Part shown: positions 8,203 through 15,651 of the stretch, one piece after another
Layout of the letters: the number at the start of each line of letters is the position of its first letter
Position numbering within the stretch: the first letter of the stretch is position 1
Origin: Actinobacteria bacterium HGW-Actinobacteria-1
GTDB lineage: Bacteria; Actinomycetota; Coriobacteriia; Anaerosomatales; Anaerosomataceae
Assembly: GCA_002841355.1 (NCBI GenBank)
Contig: PHFB01000002.1
Coordinates: 141,816-205,815, forward strand
Length of the DNA stretch: 64,000 bases
Direction: 5' to 3'
Notes under the pieces: model-generated
Told to the model about the DNA's origin: nothing
The model's database searches: none
Seen by the model: the letters and a program-made list of their open reading frames with translations, nothing else
Position numbers and translations under genes: made by a program

Positions 8203-8281
8203 GTTAGGCGACCCAGATGGGGCTAACCCGCGGATCAACCCGACTCGCTCCGCTCGCGGGTTATCCGCAAACACGTTAGGC
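8203..8281 (+). other. attC site 5 (61 bp, 8221-8281) preceded by an orphan core
   Basis: R'' GGCTAAC (8221-8227, one base off) pairs with R' GTTAGGC (8275-8281). The arms GCGGATCAACCCG and CGGGTTATCCGC pair with one extra C. It is shorter than the others and lacks the TAGACT loop. A further GTTAGGC at 8203-8209 has no clear R'' partner and may mark the end of a decayed attC or a 70-bp empty cassette. Confidence 0.75.
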
Positions 8282-8343
8282 AGACAGAGTCCGAGCTGGC
8301 TTCAGTGAATCCGGTACCGTTCGCACGGCATTAGGAGGGTGTC

Positions 8344-8529
8344 TTGGCCAAGAACACCGGCAGCGGCAAACGAATCGGATTGCTGCGCAACCGCTTTCAG
8401 AAGTTCAACCCGTTGTCGGGGCTGTGGGACAAGTACGACCGAGGAGGGAACTACGTCGGAACCAAGAAGACCGGCGGTCGGTTCAAGAGCATCGTGGGGC
8501 TGTTCGGACGCAACCCGCGCCGCCCGTGA
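8344..8529 (+). CDS. Cassette 6: small basic protein
   Basis: A protein of 61 residues from TTG, with a strong AGGAGGG 4 bp upstream. It is very rich in Lys, Arg and Gly: a basic N-terminus, then FNPLSGLWDKYD, GGNYVGTKKTGGRFKSI and an Arg-rich tail. Small basic proteins of similar layout (NP-x-TG-x-W ... TG-x-F) are common cassette products of unknown role. No membrane segment. Confidence 0.6.
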   Translation: MAKNTGSGKRIGLLRNRFQKFNPLSGLWDKYDRGGNYVGTKKTGGRFKSIVGLFGRNPRRP

Positions 8530-8585
8530 TTGTGTTTGGGCATAGCAAGGCGCGCCAGTTGGGATCTTGACCTTTCGCCCGGATT

Positions 8586-8747
8586 TCACGGGCTCATCAG
8601 CGGGTTCTCCCCGGAGGCCAGGAATAGCCTCTTTGCAACCGACGACGCAGGCCTTTCTGCGTAGCTTGTCGTACGGTTCGTTACGCGTGAAATCGTCATA
8701 CGCGTTACCTCCACAACTAGGTCGAGTACTACTCCGATGGCCAAACC
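8586..8747 (-). CDS. Possible reverse-oriented small membrane protein
   Basis: Between the basic-protein cassette and the next attC about 350 bp lack a plus-strand gene with normal codon use. The minus strand is open here. Its upper part encodes a hydrophobic stretch (FVFLALPTAAFWPQVL, then LGLAIGVVLDLVVEV) followed by a basic tail that ends at 8586. Good start codons and ribosome sites are lacking, and the true start may lie up to 8830. It may be a real reverse cassette gene or a chance frame. Confidence 0.25.
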   Translation of the reverse strand, partial: GLAIGVVLDLVVEVTRMTISRVTNRTTSYAERPASSVAKRLFLASGENPLMSP

Positions 8748-8886
8748 CAATAACACTTGCGGCCAGAACGCCGCGGTGGGAAGAGCGAGAAACACGAAGC
8801 CTGCACTCGTCAGTTGCAGAAGGCTATTCCTGCAAGACGCTGAAGTCAGCGTTTCGGCGCAGTCATTGTACCAACTTCGAGCTGCT

Positions 8887-8969
8887 GCCCAACAAAGGCA
8901 TCGAGCGGACGGCGTCAGCGCTAGACTGATGCAGGGCGTGGGCCGCCGCTCATGCCTAGAACGTTTGCA
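8887..8969 (+). other. attC site 6 (83 bp)
   Basis: R'' GCCCAAC (8887-8893) fits consensus; R' is GTTTGCA (8963-8969), degenerate. The arms AGGCATCGAGCGG and CCGCTCATGCCT pair with one extra C. The loop has TAGACT at 8922-8927. Confidence 0.8.
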
Positions 8970-8980
8970 GAGAGGGACGA

Positions 8981-9235
8981 GTGTGGGGGGATCCGCTTCT
9001 GGGGCCAGGTGATGACCCACGGCTCAACGCATGCATCAACTACGGGCTCGATCAGTGGTACGTCTACGCTACTGGCTACCGTGCATCTGCAGAAATCATC
9101 CTCGACCGCGTTCGGAAGGCTTCGGGTGGTGGCGACGGCTGGAGGATCGCTTCCCTCTTTGTCGGCCTGAGTGCACTAATGGCGGTTTTCTACTTCCCCA
9201 GCAGAACGATTACTGGCCCAGGGCTGTTCTACTGA
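8981..9235 (+). CDS. Cassette 7: small hypothetical protein with C-terminal hydrophobic segment
   Basis: A protein of 84 residues from GTG, with AGAGAGGG 5 bp upstream in the attC exit. The N-terminal part (DPRLNACINYGLDQWYVYATGYRASAEIILDRV) resembles the start of larger cassette-associated proteins. Then it diverges to a hydrophobic helix (IASLFVGLSALMAVFYF) and stops. It may be a complete small membrane protein or a truncated or frameshifted remnant. Confidence 0.45.
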   Translation: MWGDPLLGPGDDPRLNACINYGLDQWYVYATGYRASAEIILDRVRKASGGGDGWRIASLFVGLSALMAVFYFPSRTITGPGLFY

Positions 9236-9375
9236 GTGCGGCTCTGCAGCCATTCGCCCGGTTGGGGGTTGGGCGCGCGTACGTGGCCCAACGTCGCGGG
9301 ATCAGAAGTGCGGTTGGCGTGGCACTTGCGATTTGGATTGGCGGGGCGCTGGTCGGGGTGGTCGTTTCTGCAGCA

Positions 9376-9444
9376 CACTAATGAGACTGCTGGGAGTGCG
9401 CACCTTGGACTACACTCGGTAAGCATGCGCAGTCGATGTTTGGG
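9376..9444 (+). other. Possible degenerate attC site 7
   Basis: CACTAAT (9376-9382) and GTTTGGG (9438-9444) stand where the core boxes would be. GACTGC and GCAGTC can pair inside. The central CTACACTCGGTAAG is close to CTAGACTCGTTGAG of attC site 1. It ends 8 bp before the next start codon. Weak but consistent with a decayed site. Confidence 0.4.
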
Positions 9445-9451
9445 GGATTCG

Positions 9452-10222
9452 ATGGCGGTCTACCAGGACAAGGCACTAGAACGAGTCTCGAAAGGCCTTC
9501 GCAAATACAAGAGCGTAGCTCAGAAGGCGCGGGCTAATGGGGCCCAAGAGAGCGACACGCGAATGATCGTGTCGTCGATAGTGAGCGATGCTCTTGGATG
9601 GGACGCGTTCGATCATCTGACCGGCGAGTTTCGCATCAAGGGCAACTACGCCGACTTCGTCATCCGTAAGGATGGCAAGCACTTCATCATCATCGAGGTG
9701 AAGTCCGTCTCGACCAACCTGAACGACAAGCACCTCTACCAAGCAGTCTCATATGCGGCGAATCAGGGCGTCGAGTGGGTCATTCTCACAAACGGAGCGG
9801 AGTGGAGGCTCTACCGCGTCCTCTTCAACAAGCCCGTTGAGCACGAATTGGTGTTCGAAGTGAGCTTGCTCGACGAGACAATGAAGCCCAAGGACAAGGC
9901 TGAGCTCATGTACCTGCTGACTCCCGACGCGCAGCGAAAAGATGAGCTGGAGACGTTCTATCAGCGCAAGCGAGCTCTTGCAGGCTCCAATATCGCGAAG
10001 CTGCTTCTGAGCGAGTCTGTACTGACTCGCCTGCGCGCGGAGATCAAGGCTGATTCGGGCAATCGGGTCGCGCTTGATGAGCTCGGCCAGATTCTCGTTG
10101 ACTGCGTCATCCGACCCGAGGCCCAGGGAGATCCGGTCGATAAGCAGCTCAAACGGGTGCAGAAGGCGGCTAAGGCTGCGCCGCGGAAGCAAGCGGCGGC
10201 GTGTGCTCCGGTTGGCGAGTGA
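9452..10222 (+). CDS. PD-(D/E)XK nuclease-like protein, type I restriction HsdR_N-like
   Basis: A protein of 256 residues; the ATG is preceded by TGGGGGATT. The N-terminal 125 residues match the HsdR N-terminal nuclease: Glu33 in a helix, Asp68 in NYADFVI, Glu82-Val-Lys84 in IIIEVKSV, then YQAVSYAANQGVEWVILTNGAEWRLYRV. Full HsdR proteins continue with helicase domains; here only a helical tail ending in a Lys/Arg/Ala-rich stretch is present. No HsdM or HsdS gene is near. It is a stand-alone nuclease-like protein of accessory origin, substrate unknown. Confidence 0.75.
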   Translation: MAVYQDKALERVSKGLRKYKSVAQKARANGAQESDTRMIVSSIVSDALGWDAFDHLTGEFRIKGNYADFVIRKDGKHFIIIEVKSVSTNLNDKHLYQAVSYAANQGVEWVILTNGAEWRLYRVLFNKPVEHELVFEVSLLDETMKPKDKAELMYLLTPDAQRKDELETFYQRKRALAGSNIAKLLLSESVLTRLRAEIKADSGNRVALDELGQILVDCVIRPEAQGDPVDKQLKRVQKAAKAAPRKQAAACAPVGE

Positions 10223-10281
10223 GCGAGAAGTGTGCGGACGCCGAGTGAAACCCCTAGCCACAATGTCGGTCGGAGGCAACC

Positions 10282-10908
10282 TTGGGTGAGCTCGGGAGAA
10301 TCCCTCAGGTTCGACGCGACGGATCCGAACGCTTCCACGCGGGCGGCGATGATCTCGGCTTCGATCTTCTCGGCTTCTGGGAGTGGAGCGTCTCGGACGT
10401 AGTGAGCAACGCCACTCGCGGGCGCCTGGCTGAGTACATCGTCGCCAATGCCATTGGCGCGGCAGGCGGAGTCCGCGATGAGTGGGCTGCGTACGACTTG
10501 ATTGATCCACGCGGCATATCCATCGAGGTCAAGTCGGCTGCGTACATCCAGAGCTGGCACCAGGATCGGCTTTCCACCATCTCGTTCAACTGTCCCAAGT
10601 CGCTCGCGTGGGATCCGGAGACGAATAAGCAGAGCGACATCAAGCGTCGGCAGGCAGAGGTTTACGTGTTCGCGCTTCTGGCCCATCAGGACCAGAGCAC
10701 GCTTGATCCATTCGACCTCTCGCAGTGGGAATTCTACGTGGTCCCAACGGTGACCCTGGACCGACGCGAACGCAGTCAGCATTCAATAACGCTGAAGTCG
10801 CTGCGCGCACTCCACGGCGATCCGGTTGGATTCGCTGACCTCTCGGACGCGATAGCAGAGGCTGCAGGAGTTCACCGGGCCGAATCATCTGGGGAGAACG
10901 GTCAGTAG
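10282..10908 (+). CDS. PD-(D/E)XK nuclease-like protein
   Basis: A protein of 208 residues from TTG, with GGAGG 5 bp upstream. Motif order fits a restriction-endonuclease fold: Glu51 in RGRLAEYIVANAIGA, Asp72 in AYDLIDPRG, Glu82-Val-Lys84 in ISIEVKSAAYIQSW. The second half (YVFALLAHQD ... WEFYVVPT) resembles the wing of such nucleases. It lies between two other nuclease-like genes on the same strand, with short gaps. The target is unknown. Confidence 0.7.
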   Translation: MGELGRIPQVRRDGSERFHAGGDDLGFDLLGFWEWSVSDVVSNATRGRLAEYIVANAIGAAGGVRDEWAAYDLIDPRGISIEVKSAAYIQSWHQDRLSTISFNCPKSLAWDPETNKQSDIKRRQAEVYVFALLAHQDQSTLDPFDLSQWEFYVVPTVTLDRRERSQHSITLKSLRALHGDPVGFADLSDAIAEAAGVHRAESSGENGQ

Positions 10909-10943
10909 GGCGCGGACAGTGTTCGCTGGAACAGGGGGGAAAC

Positions 10944-11663
10944 GTGGGCATTCGGTATTGGCTTGCTACGTACGACTCGAACGCATGGCGCATGTTTATG
11001 GAACTTGAGCGTTCTGCCGTGGGCTCGAAACGACCGAAGCCCTACAGCCCTGGCGACATTCTCCTGACATACGTGCGCGGAGAGGCCGGAACGCCGGGTC
11101 AGTGGACCTCCGGACAGCAGGTCATGGGCGACATGTTCTTCGACGACCAGAAGATCTACCGCGATGGCGTGTGGCCGTATCGTTGGCCGGTCGAGCCTGC
11201 CACGCCTCGCTTCGAGTTCGGCTGCGGTCTGATCGCACGGGATCTCATCGGAGACATGCGGCTGTTTGACGGACTGAGCAGTCGGACCTGGGGATCTGCT
11301 CTTCGCTCAGATGGGCGGGAGATTCCAAGCGAGGACGGCGAGTATCTTATGGACCTCCTCCGATCACTCGCCGGAGATCCGGTTCCTGTACTCATTCGGC
11401 GAACGCCAAGTACTCTCGGGCCCAGGCCAACAGACGGGCATTCGACTCGGCGCGCCGTTACGGTCTCGATGCGCTACGACGTACTGAAGCGCGGCAACTT
11501 CCGATGCGCCAGGTGCGGGCGCACTCCCGCGACTGAGCCGGGGTGCCAGTTGCAGGTGGACCACATCTTTCCGTGGGCGAACGGCGGGGAAACGGTGCTC
11601 GATAACCTGCAGGTGCTGTGTGTGGAGTGCAATGCGGGCAAGTCGAATCGGCATTCGGATTAG
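10944..11663 (+). CDS. HNH endonuclease with N-terminal EVE-like region
   Basis: A protein of 239 residues from GTG after AGGGGGGAA. The N-terminus (IRYWLATYDSNAWRMF, then SPGDILLTYV) looks like an EVE/PUA-type domain that in other proteins reads modified bases. The last 65 residues are a clear HNH nuclease: RYDVLKRGNFRCARCG, the catalytic-loop VDHIFPWANGG, then NLQVLCVECNAGKSNR, with two CxxC zinc pairs. This domain order fits modification-dependent restriction. The EVE call is tentative; HNH is firm. Confidence 0.75.
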   Translation: MGIRYWLATYDSNAWRMFMELERSAVGSKRPKPYSPGDILLTYVRGEAGTPGQWTSGQQVMGDMFFDDQKIYRDGVWPYRWPVEPATPRFEFGCGLIARDLIGDMRLFDGLSSRTWGSALRSDGREIPSEDGEYLMDLLRSLAGDPVPVLIRRTPSTLGPRPTDGHSTRRAVTVSMRYDVLKRGNFRCARCGRTPATEPGCQLQVDHIFPWANGGETVLDNLQVLCVECNAGKSNRHSD

Positions 11664-11721
11664 GTTGGGCGACATCTGACAGCACCCAGGAAGGCGCGGG
11701 TCATACACACGAGGGGGAGTC

Positions 11722-12375
11722 TTGGCGCAATTCATCGGCTCAGTCCAGGAGTTTCATCACTTCATCGGTCCCAGGATTCGCAATGTGATCAATACCGCCG
11801 CTGCATCGCACAGAAGGGCCCTGGGGGGTGTTTGCCAGGACTGTGGGGAAGTCGCGGAGCTGCAGTCGGCGCATGTGCACGGCCACGAGAGGCGGGTTCT
11901 GATTGAGGGAGTGCTGGCCGACTACACGAGACGTGACGGCTGGATCGACTGTGATCTTGGGGAAGTCGAGCGCCGCATCGTCGAGGCGCACATGCCTATT
12001 GAAGCGACATTCAAGTTCATCTGCCACCCGTGTCACGTTGCCTACGACGCAGGCACCCGAGTCCCTCGGACTCGTTCGACCGGGAATGACGGCGAGTTCC
12101 CCAGACTCAGTCGAATCGAGTTGTGGGCGGGTCGCCCGAATCAAGCGAACCACCAAATCATCAGGGCTTTCCTGCACCTCGAGAATCAGGGCCCCGTTCG
12201 GCTTGAGGCACTCAGGAACTACTGTCAGGGCGATCTAGGCATCGTCGGATTCGACGGGAAGTATGCCAGCATGAAGACTGACGCCGGCAACTCGTATGGC
12301 AAGGTCTTCTTCGATGAAGACGGAGTTGTCGACATTTGGCCGATTGTCAGAAGAGAAGTGCAGACCTACTTCTGA
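11722..12375 (+). CDS. Cys/His zinc-binding HNH-like protein
   Basis: A protein of 217 residues from TTG after GAGGGGGAG. It has CQDCGEVAELQSAHVHGHERR and later ICHPCHVAYD, a CxxC ... H ... CxxC layout typical of HNH-like treble-clef folds, although the catalytic histidine cannot be confirmed. The C-terminal half (LHLENQGPVRLEALRNYC) may be a winged helix. It lies in the same nuclease-rich run; function unknown. Confidence 0.55.
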   Translation: MAQFIGSVQEFHHFIGPRIRNVINTAAASHRRALGGVCQDCGEVAELQSAHVHGHERRVLIEGVLADYTRRDGWIDCDLGEVERRIVEAHMPIEATFKFICHPCHVAYDAGTRVPRTRSTGNDGEFPRLSRIELWAGRPNQANHQIIRAFLHLENQGPVRLEALRNYCQGDLGIVGFDGKYASMKTDAGNSYGKVFFDEDGVVDIWPIVRREVQTYF

Positions 12376-12398
12376 CGGGGTTCCTCGTGCGGATGCCG

Positions 12399-12418
12399 GC
12401 TCAGCATATTGTCTGAGC
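12399..12418 (+). terminator. Small hairpin after the HNH-like gene
   Basis: GCTCAG and CTGAGC form a 6-bp stem with an 8-base loop. No T-run follows, so termination is weak or absent. Confidence 0.3.
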
Positions 12419-12451
12419 AGTCTTGAGCTCCTCGAGAGTTGGGATTATTCA

Positions 12452-13135
12452 ATGACCAAGATACTGGCATTTACGTCGGGGCCAGAAGACTGGCAGGCGC
12501 TGTTGGCTGATCCTGTGAAGCATTGGCGAAAGGGCTACTCGGCTCGCACGCTCGCTCACTCATGGGAAGCGGCGGACGGTTTGCCGCCCGAAGTTGCGGT
12601 AGCGCTTGCTGGCGCGAGCGACCCGGTGCTTGAGGGCATCGAACCGGTCCTCGCAATCCCCGAGTTCAAGGTGCCGCTCCCGGGAGGCGTACGCGCATCT
12701 CAGAACGACATCTTCGTTCTCGCGCGATCGCTGGCCGGCCCAATCTCGATCGTCGTCGAAGGGAAGGTGGCTGAGTCTTTCGGACCTAGGCTTGGCGAAT
12801 GGTTTGCGACACCCTCGGATGGCAAGAAGAGGCGACTGAGCTTCCTGTTGAAGACACTTGGGCTATCGGCACGCCCCGAGGACGGGATCCGCTATCAACT
12901 CTTACACAGGACGGCGTCAGCAATTCTTGCTGGCGAGCAGTTCAGGGCGACCGCCGCAGTGATGCTCGTGCACTCATTCAGCCAAGAGATGGCCGGCTGG
13001 GAGGACTACCGGGCGTTCACTCGGCTGTTCGGGGTAGAGGCTCAGGTCGGAGTAGTTCAGAAGCTGGGAGATGGGTCATCAATCCCGCTCTTCGGGTGTT
13101 GGGTTGTCGGGGACCCGGCCTTCCTTGAAGCGTAG
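12452..13135 (+). CDS. DUF6946-like protein
   Basis: A protein of 227 residues from ATG with a weak ribosome site. The central part PEFKVPLPGGVRASQNDIFVLAR, then ISIVVEGKVAESFG and LLHRTASAILAGEQFRA, matches my memory of the DUF6946 family. The Asn-Asp ... Glu-Gly-Lys pattern could be a PD-(D/E)XK variant active site. It sits in a run of nuclease-like genes. The family name is from recall, not search. Confidence 0.6.
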   Translation: MTKILAFTSGPEDWQALLADPVKHWRKGYSARTLAHSWEAADGLPPEVAVALAGASDPVLEGIEPVLAIPEFKVPLPGGVRASQNDIFVLARSLAGPISIVVEGKVAESFGPRLGEWFATPSDGKKRRLSFLLKTLGLSARPEDGIRYQLLHRTASAILAGEQFRATAAVMLVHSFSQEMAGWEDYRAFTRLFGVEAQVGVVQKLGDGSSIPLFGCWVVGDPAFLEA

Positions 13136-13171
13136 AGACACTTCCGGGCCGTGTCATGAACGGGGGACAGG

Positions 13172-13882
13172 GTGAGGGTCGCCACATGGAACCTGCAGCG
13201 GTGTAGCCCGCATTCGCGGTCTCGGCTACCGAGGATTCTTGATTGGATGAAGAGCATCGGCCCGGACGTGTGGGTACTCACAGAGACCTACCGCGACCTC
13301 AGCCCTGGGCCTGCTTACTCGCTCGTCGCTTGCTCGGCAGACGCGCCGGATCGACGTTTCGAGCAGGGTGAGTGCTGGACCGCCATCTGGTCGCGACTTC
13401 CTGCCGAGATCCACGAGCTAGCTGGCGATCGTGAAAGATGCGCGGCCGCTGTCGTGGTTGGGTTGCCCATCGTCGGCACGGTGCTTCCTTGGCTCGCGGA
13501 CTCGAGGGACTCGTTTCGAGGCGCAGACGCATTCTGCGCGCGATTGGCGGAGCAAGCGCAGGAGTGGAGTCGGCTTCAGGCTGAGTTCGGCTGCATCTGC
13601 GTTGCGGGTGATTTCAACCAGGACTTGCTTGAATCGGGGCACTACTACGGCTCGAACCGAGGGCGCGCCGCTCTCAGGGATACGCTTCACGAGGCGGGAC
13701 TTGAGTGCATCACAGCGCCACCGAACGATCCGCTTGGGGCGGTTGGCCTCGCCTGCATTGATCACATCTGCGTCGGAGGTGTTGGGGCAGGCGGGCTTGG
13801 CGTATGGCCTCCGTCAGGGCAACTCGACCGGAAGGTCTCGGATCACCATGGCTTCCATGTTGAGGTTGAACGCATCACGTGA
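13172..13882 (+). CDS. Endonuclease/exonuclease/phosphatase (EEP) family protein
   Basis: A protein of 236 residues from GTG. The EEP fold is clear: RVATWNLQRCS (metal-binding Asn), DVWVLTETY (Glu), CVAGDFNQDLL (Asp and Asn), IDHICV (Asp-His) and a final SDHHGFHV (Asp-His-His). All catalytic positions are present, so a metal-dependent phosphodiesterase or nuclease activity is likely. The substrate cannot be read from sequence; members cut DNA, RNA or lipids. Confidence 0.8.
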   Translation: MRVATWNLQRCSPHSRSRLPRILDWMKSIGPDVWVLTETYRDLSPGPAYSLVACSADAPDRRFEQGECWTAIWSRLPAEIHELAGDRERCAAAVVVGLPIVGTVLPWLADSRDSFRGADAFCARLAEQAQEWSRLQAEFGCICVAGDFNQDLLESGHYYGSNRGRAALRDTLHEAGLECITAPPNDPLGAVGLACIDHICVGGVGAGGLGVWPPSGQLDRKVSDHHGFHVEVERIT

Positions 13883-13963
13883 CGGCAAGAGCTTGTCGCA
13901 CGCATGTCACAGCAGTCTGATGTACTACGAACGAGAATCCAGCTCATACCGAGGGGAGTGCGC

Positions 13964-14884
13964 GTGCAGGGTCGAGAGCATCTCGCAATAGGTATGGTCG
14001 CAACCGGAACGGTCTTGTGGGGCGCGCACGCGGTCGGCCTCCCTCTGGAGCCTGGGCCGGTCGTCGCGGGAGTTGTGCTGGCGGGTGTCGGATCGCTTGC
14101 GCCAGACATCGACCAGCCGCAGTCGATGATCAGCAATGGAATCCCGGCGACCCTATTCGCGCTGGGAGTCTGTATGGCGGCTGGGGCTCCGTTGATGAAG
14201 ATGATGGCGGCGCGGAATGATGTGTGGTCCGCAGTGTTCTCCGGCCTGGGGCAATTCGCCGCTCCTCTCGTTCCGGTGGGGCTACTATTCATCCTGTTGG
14301 CGCTCGTCATGCTGTTTGCTTCCCGTGCAGTTCGTGCGCAGTTCAAGCATCGTGGAGAAATGCACTCGCTTACACTCGCCGGGGCCGGGATCATACTCGG
14401 GCTGCTCATGTGCGCAGTGCTCCGTCTGCCGGCCTGGGTTGGGATCCTCTTCAGTCTCGGCTGGGTCAGTCATCTGGTCGCCGACGCAACTACACCAGCA
14501 GGATTGAGCGAACTCTTCTGGCCGTTCGAGGTTCCAGGTGTCGTGCTCGGACGCGGAGTCGCGGCGACCTTGCTGATCCTCGTGATGGTTCTCGGTCTGG
14601 CCGGCTGGGTACAGGCGTCGGGCGCGATGCTAAGCTCACTAGCGCACGGCGCAGCTCCGGCAACTGGGAATGTGGCACTGGCTCGCGAGCGACTCGCGGA
14701 GGCCTCGCCGGAGATTGAAGCGTCGCTCGTAAAGCCGGACGAGCCAATAATCGAAGCAGTTGGCGCGAACACCTCGTATACCTGGGAGCGACTTCAGAAG
14801 ACGACTGATGGCGCGGTCTTGGTCAGGACCATAACGTTGACTTTGGATTCCACAGGCAACGTAGTGGGAGTCGATCAGCGCTGA
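13964..14884 (+). CDS. YdjM-like membrane-bound metal-dependent hydrolase
   Basis: About 306 residues, GTG start after GAGGGG (an in-frame GTG 6 bp earlier is possible). Motifs of the YdjM/PF04307 family are visible: REHLAIG near the start, GSLAPDIDQPQS, HRGEMHSL with paired His, and SHLVADATTPAGLSELFWPF. Five or six hydrophobic helices lie between. Members are integral membrane proteins; E. coli YdjM is SOS-regulated. The hydrophilic C-terminus (about 75 residues) is extra. Confidence 0.75.
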   Translation: MQGREHLAIGMVATGTVLWGAHAVGLPLEPGPVVAGVVLAGVGSLAPDIDQPQSMISNGIPATLFALGVCMAAGAPLMKMMAARNDVWSAVFSGLGQFAAPLVPVGLLFILLALVMLFASRAVRAQFKHRGEMHSLTLAGAGIILGLLMCAVLRLPAWVGILFSLGWVSHLVADATTPAGLSELFWPFEVPGVVLGRGVAATLLILVMVLGLAGWVQASGAMLSSLAHGAAPATGNVALARERLAEASPEIEASLVKPDEPIIEAVGANTSYTWERLQKTTDGAVLVRTITLTLDSTGNVVGVDQR

Positions 14885-14916
14885 ACGCGCGACGCGGCCG
14901 ACGGGGAGACATCTCG

Positions 14917-15510
14917 ATGACCCAACAGGGCCGACTGACAGAGTGGAACGACGACCGGGGGTTCGGGTTCATCGAGCCGCTCGGCGGTGGCCCTCGCGTC
15001 TTCGCGCACGTCAGCGAGTTCCCGCGGGACAAGCGCCGACCAGAACCGCTGGACCTCGTCACGTACGACGTCTCGCATGACGAGCGAGGTCGCCTTCGCG
15101 CTTCGCGGGTGCGTTTCCTGACTCCGACGAGTGCCCGGAACGTGCATTACCAGAAGCATGAGAGTGGCAAACCGCAAGGCGTTCTCGGTGCCGTCGCTGT
15201 CGCGGCGGCCTTCCTCGTATTGCTGGCTCTCGTGGCGCCTTCGCTAGTCTTTGGGATCTACGCTGGCGCCAGCGCGCTTCTCTTCGCGATCTACTACATC
15301 GACAAGACCGAAGCGCAGCGCGGCGGGGAGCGAGTTCCCGAGAACATGCTGCATCTGTTCGCTGTCCTCGGAGGATGGCCGGGTGCGCTCATTGCTCGGC
15401 ATCTCTTCCGGCACAAGACGCGGAAGCAGCCGTTCCGAACCATCTTCTGGGGCACCGTCGCGATGAACTGTGCCGGACTCGTCTACGTGGTCTTCGCGCT
15501 TCGCGCCTGA
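14917..15510 (+). CDS. Cold-shock domain fused to DUF1294 membrane protein
   Basis: A protein of 197 residues. The N-terminus is a cold-shock domain with RNP-like motifs (RLTEWNDDRGFGFIEP, VFAHVSEF). After a linker come hydrophobic helices and the DUF1294 signature (IYYIDKTEAQRGG ... PENMLHLFAVLGGWPGALIARHLFRHKTRK). This fusion is known in many bacteria. It should bind single-stranded nucleic acid at the membrane. It closes the co-oriented accessory region. Confidence 0.85.
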   Translation: MTQQGRLTEWNDDRGFGFIEPLGGGPRVFAHVSEFPRDKRRPEPLDLVTYDVSHDERGRLRASRVRFLTPTSARNVHYQKHESGKPQGVLGAVAVAAAFLVLLALVAPSLVFGIYAGASALLFAIYYIDKTEAQRGGERVPENMLHLFAVLGGWPGALIARHLFRHKTRKQPFRTIFWGTVAMNCAGLVYVVFALRA

Positions 15511-15541
15511 TGCTGTTGTAACGTCCCCAGAAACAAAAGAC

Positions 15542-15562
15542 GAGGTCAGATGCCCTGACCTC
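15542..15562. terminator. Hairpin closing the accessory region
   Basis: GAGGTCAG and CTGACCTC form a perfect 8-bp stem with a 5-base loop. The A-rich left flank becomes T-rich on the minus strand, so it may act better in that direction. Confidence 0.5.
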
Positions 15563-15651
15563 TACTAACACCATAGCACGATTCGGCCTCGATTTCGAGT
15601 CCTGTATTCGCCTCGGAAGCGGTGTATAACAACGTATCCGAGGTGATGCGA

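Larger units (their letters stand above)
1929..9444 (+). mobile_element. Integron-type gene-cassette array lacking an integrase (CALIN)
   Basis: Repeated attC-like sites end near 2487, 3602, 5306, 6752, 8281, 8969 and 9444. Each is an imperfect palindrome bounded by boxes close to RYYYAAC and GTTRRRY, and the stem keeps one unpaired C in the left arm at the same position. This extra-helical base is a known hallmark of folded attC recognised by integron integrases. Each interval holds one or two plus-strand genes preceded by a G-rich Shine-Dalgarno sequence. Several stop codons fall inside attC. No tyrosine recombinase is encoded in the window, so the integrase is lost, distant or supplied in trans. 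The sites resemble one another, as in sedentary chromosomal integrons. Confidence 0.88.

Noticed and set aside
9268-9292. GTTGGGC-N11-GCCCAAC, core-like heptamers in inverted order
   Set aside because: Both heptamers fit core consensus, but their order (R' then R'') would mark a 12-bp cassette and no stem arms flank them; most likely a chance palindrome or part of a decayed site.
11664-11670. GTTGGGC after the HNH gene
   Set aside because: A lone core-like heptamer without a partner RYYYAAC box or palindromic arms; not reported as attC.
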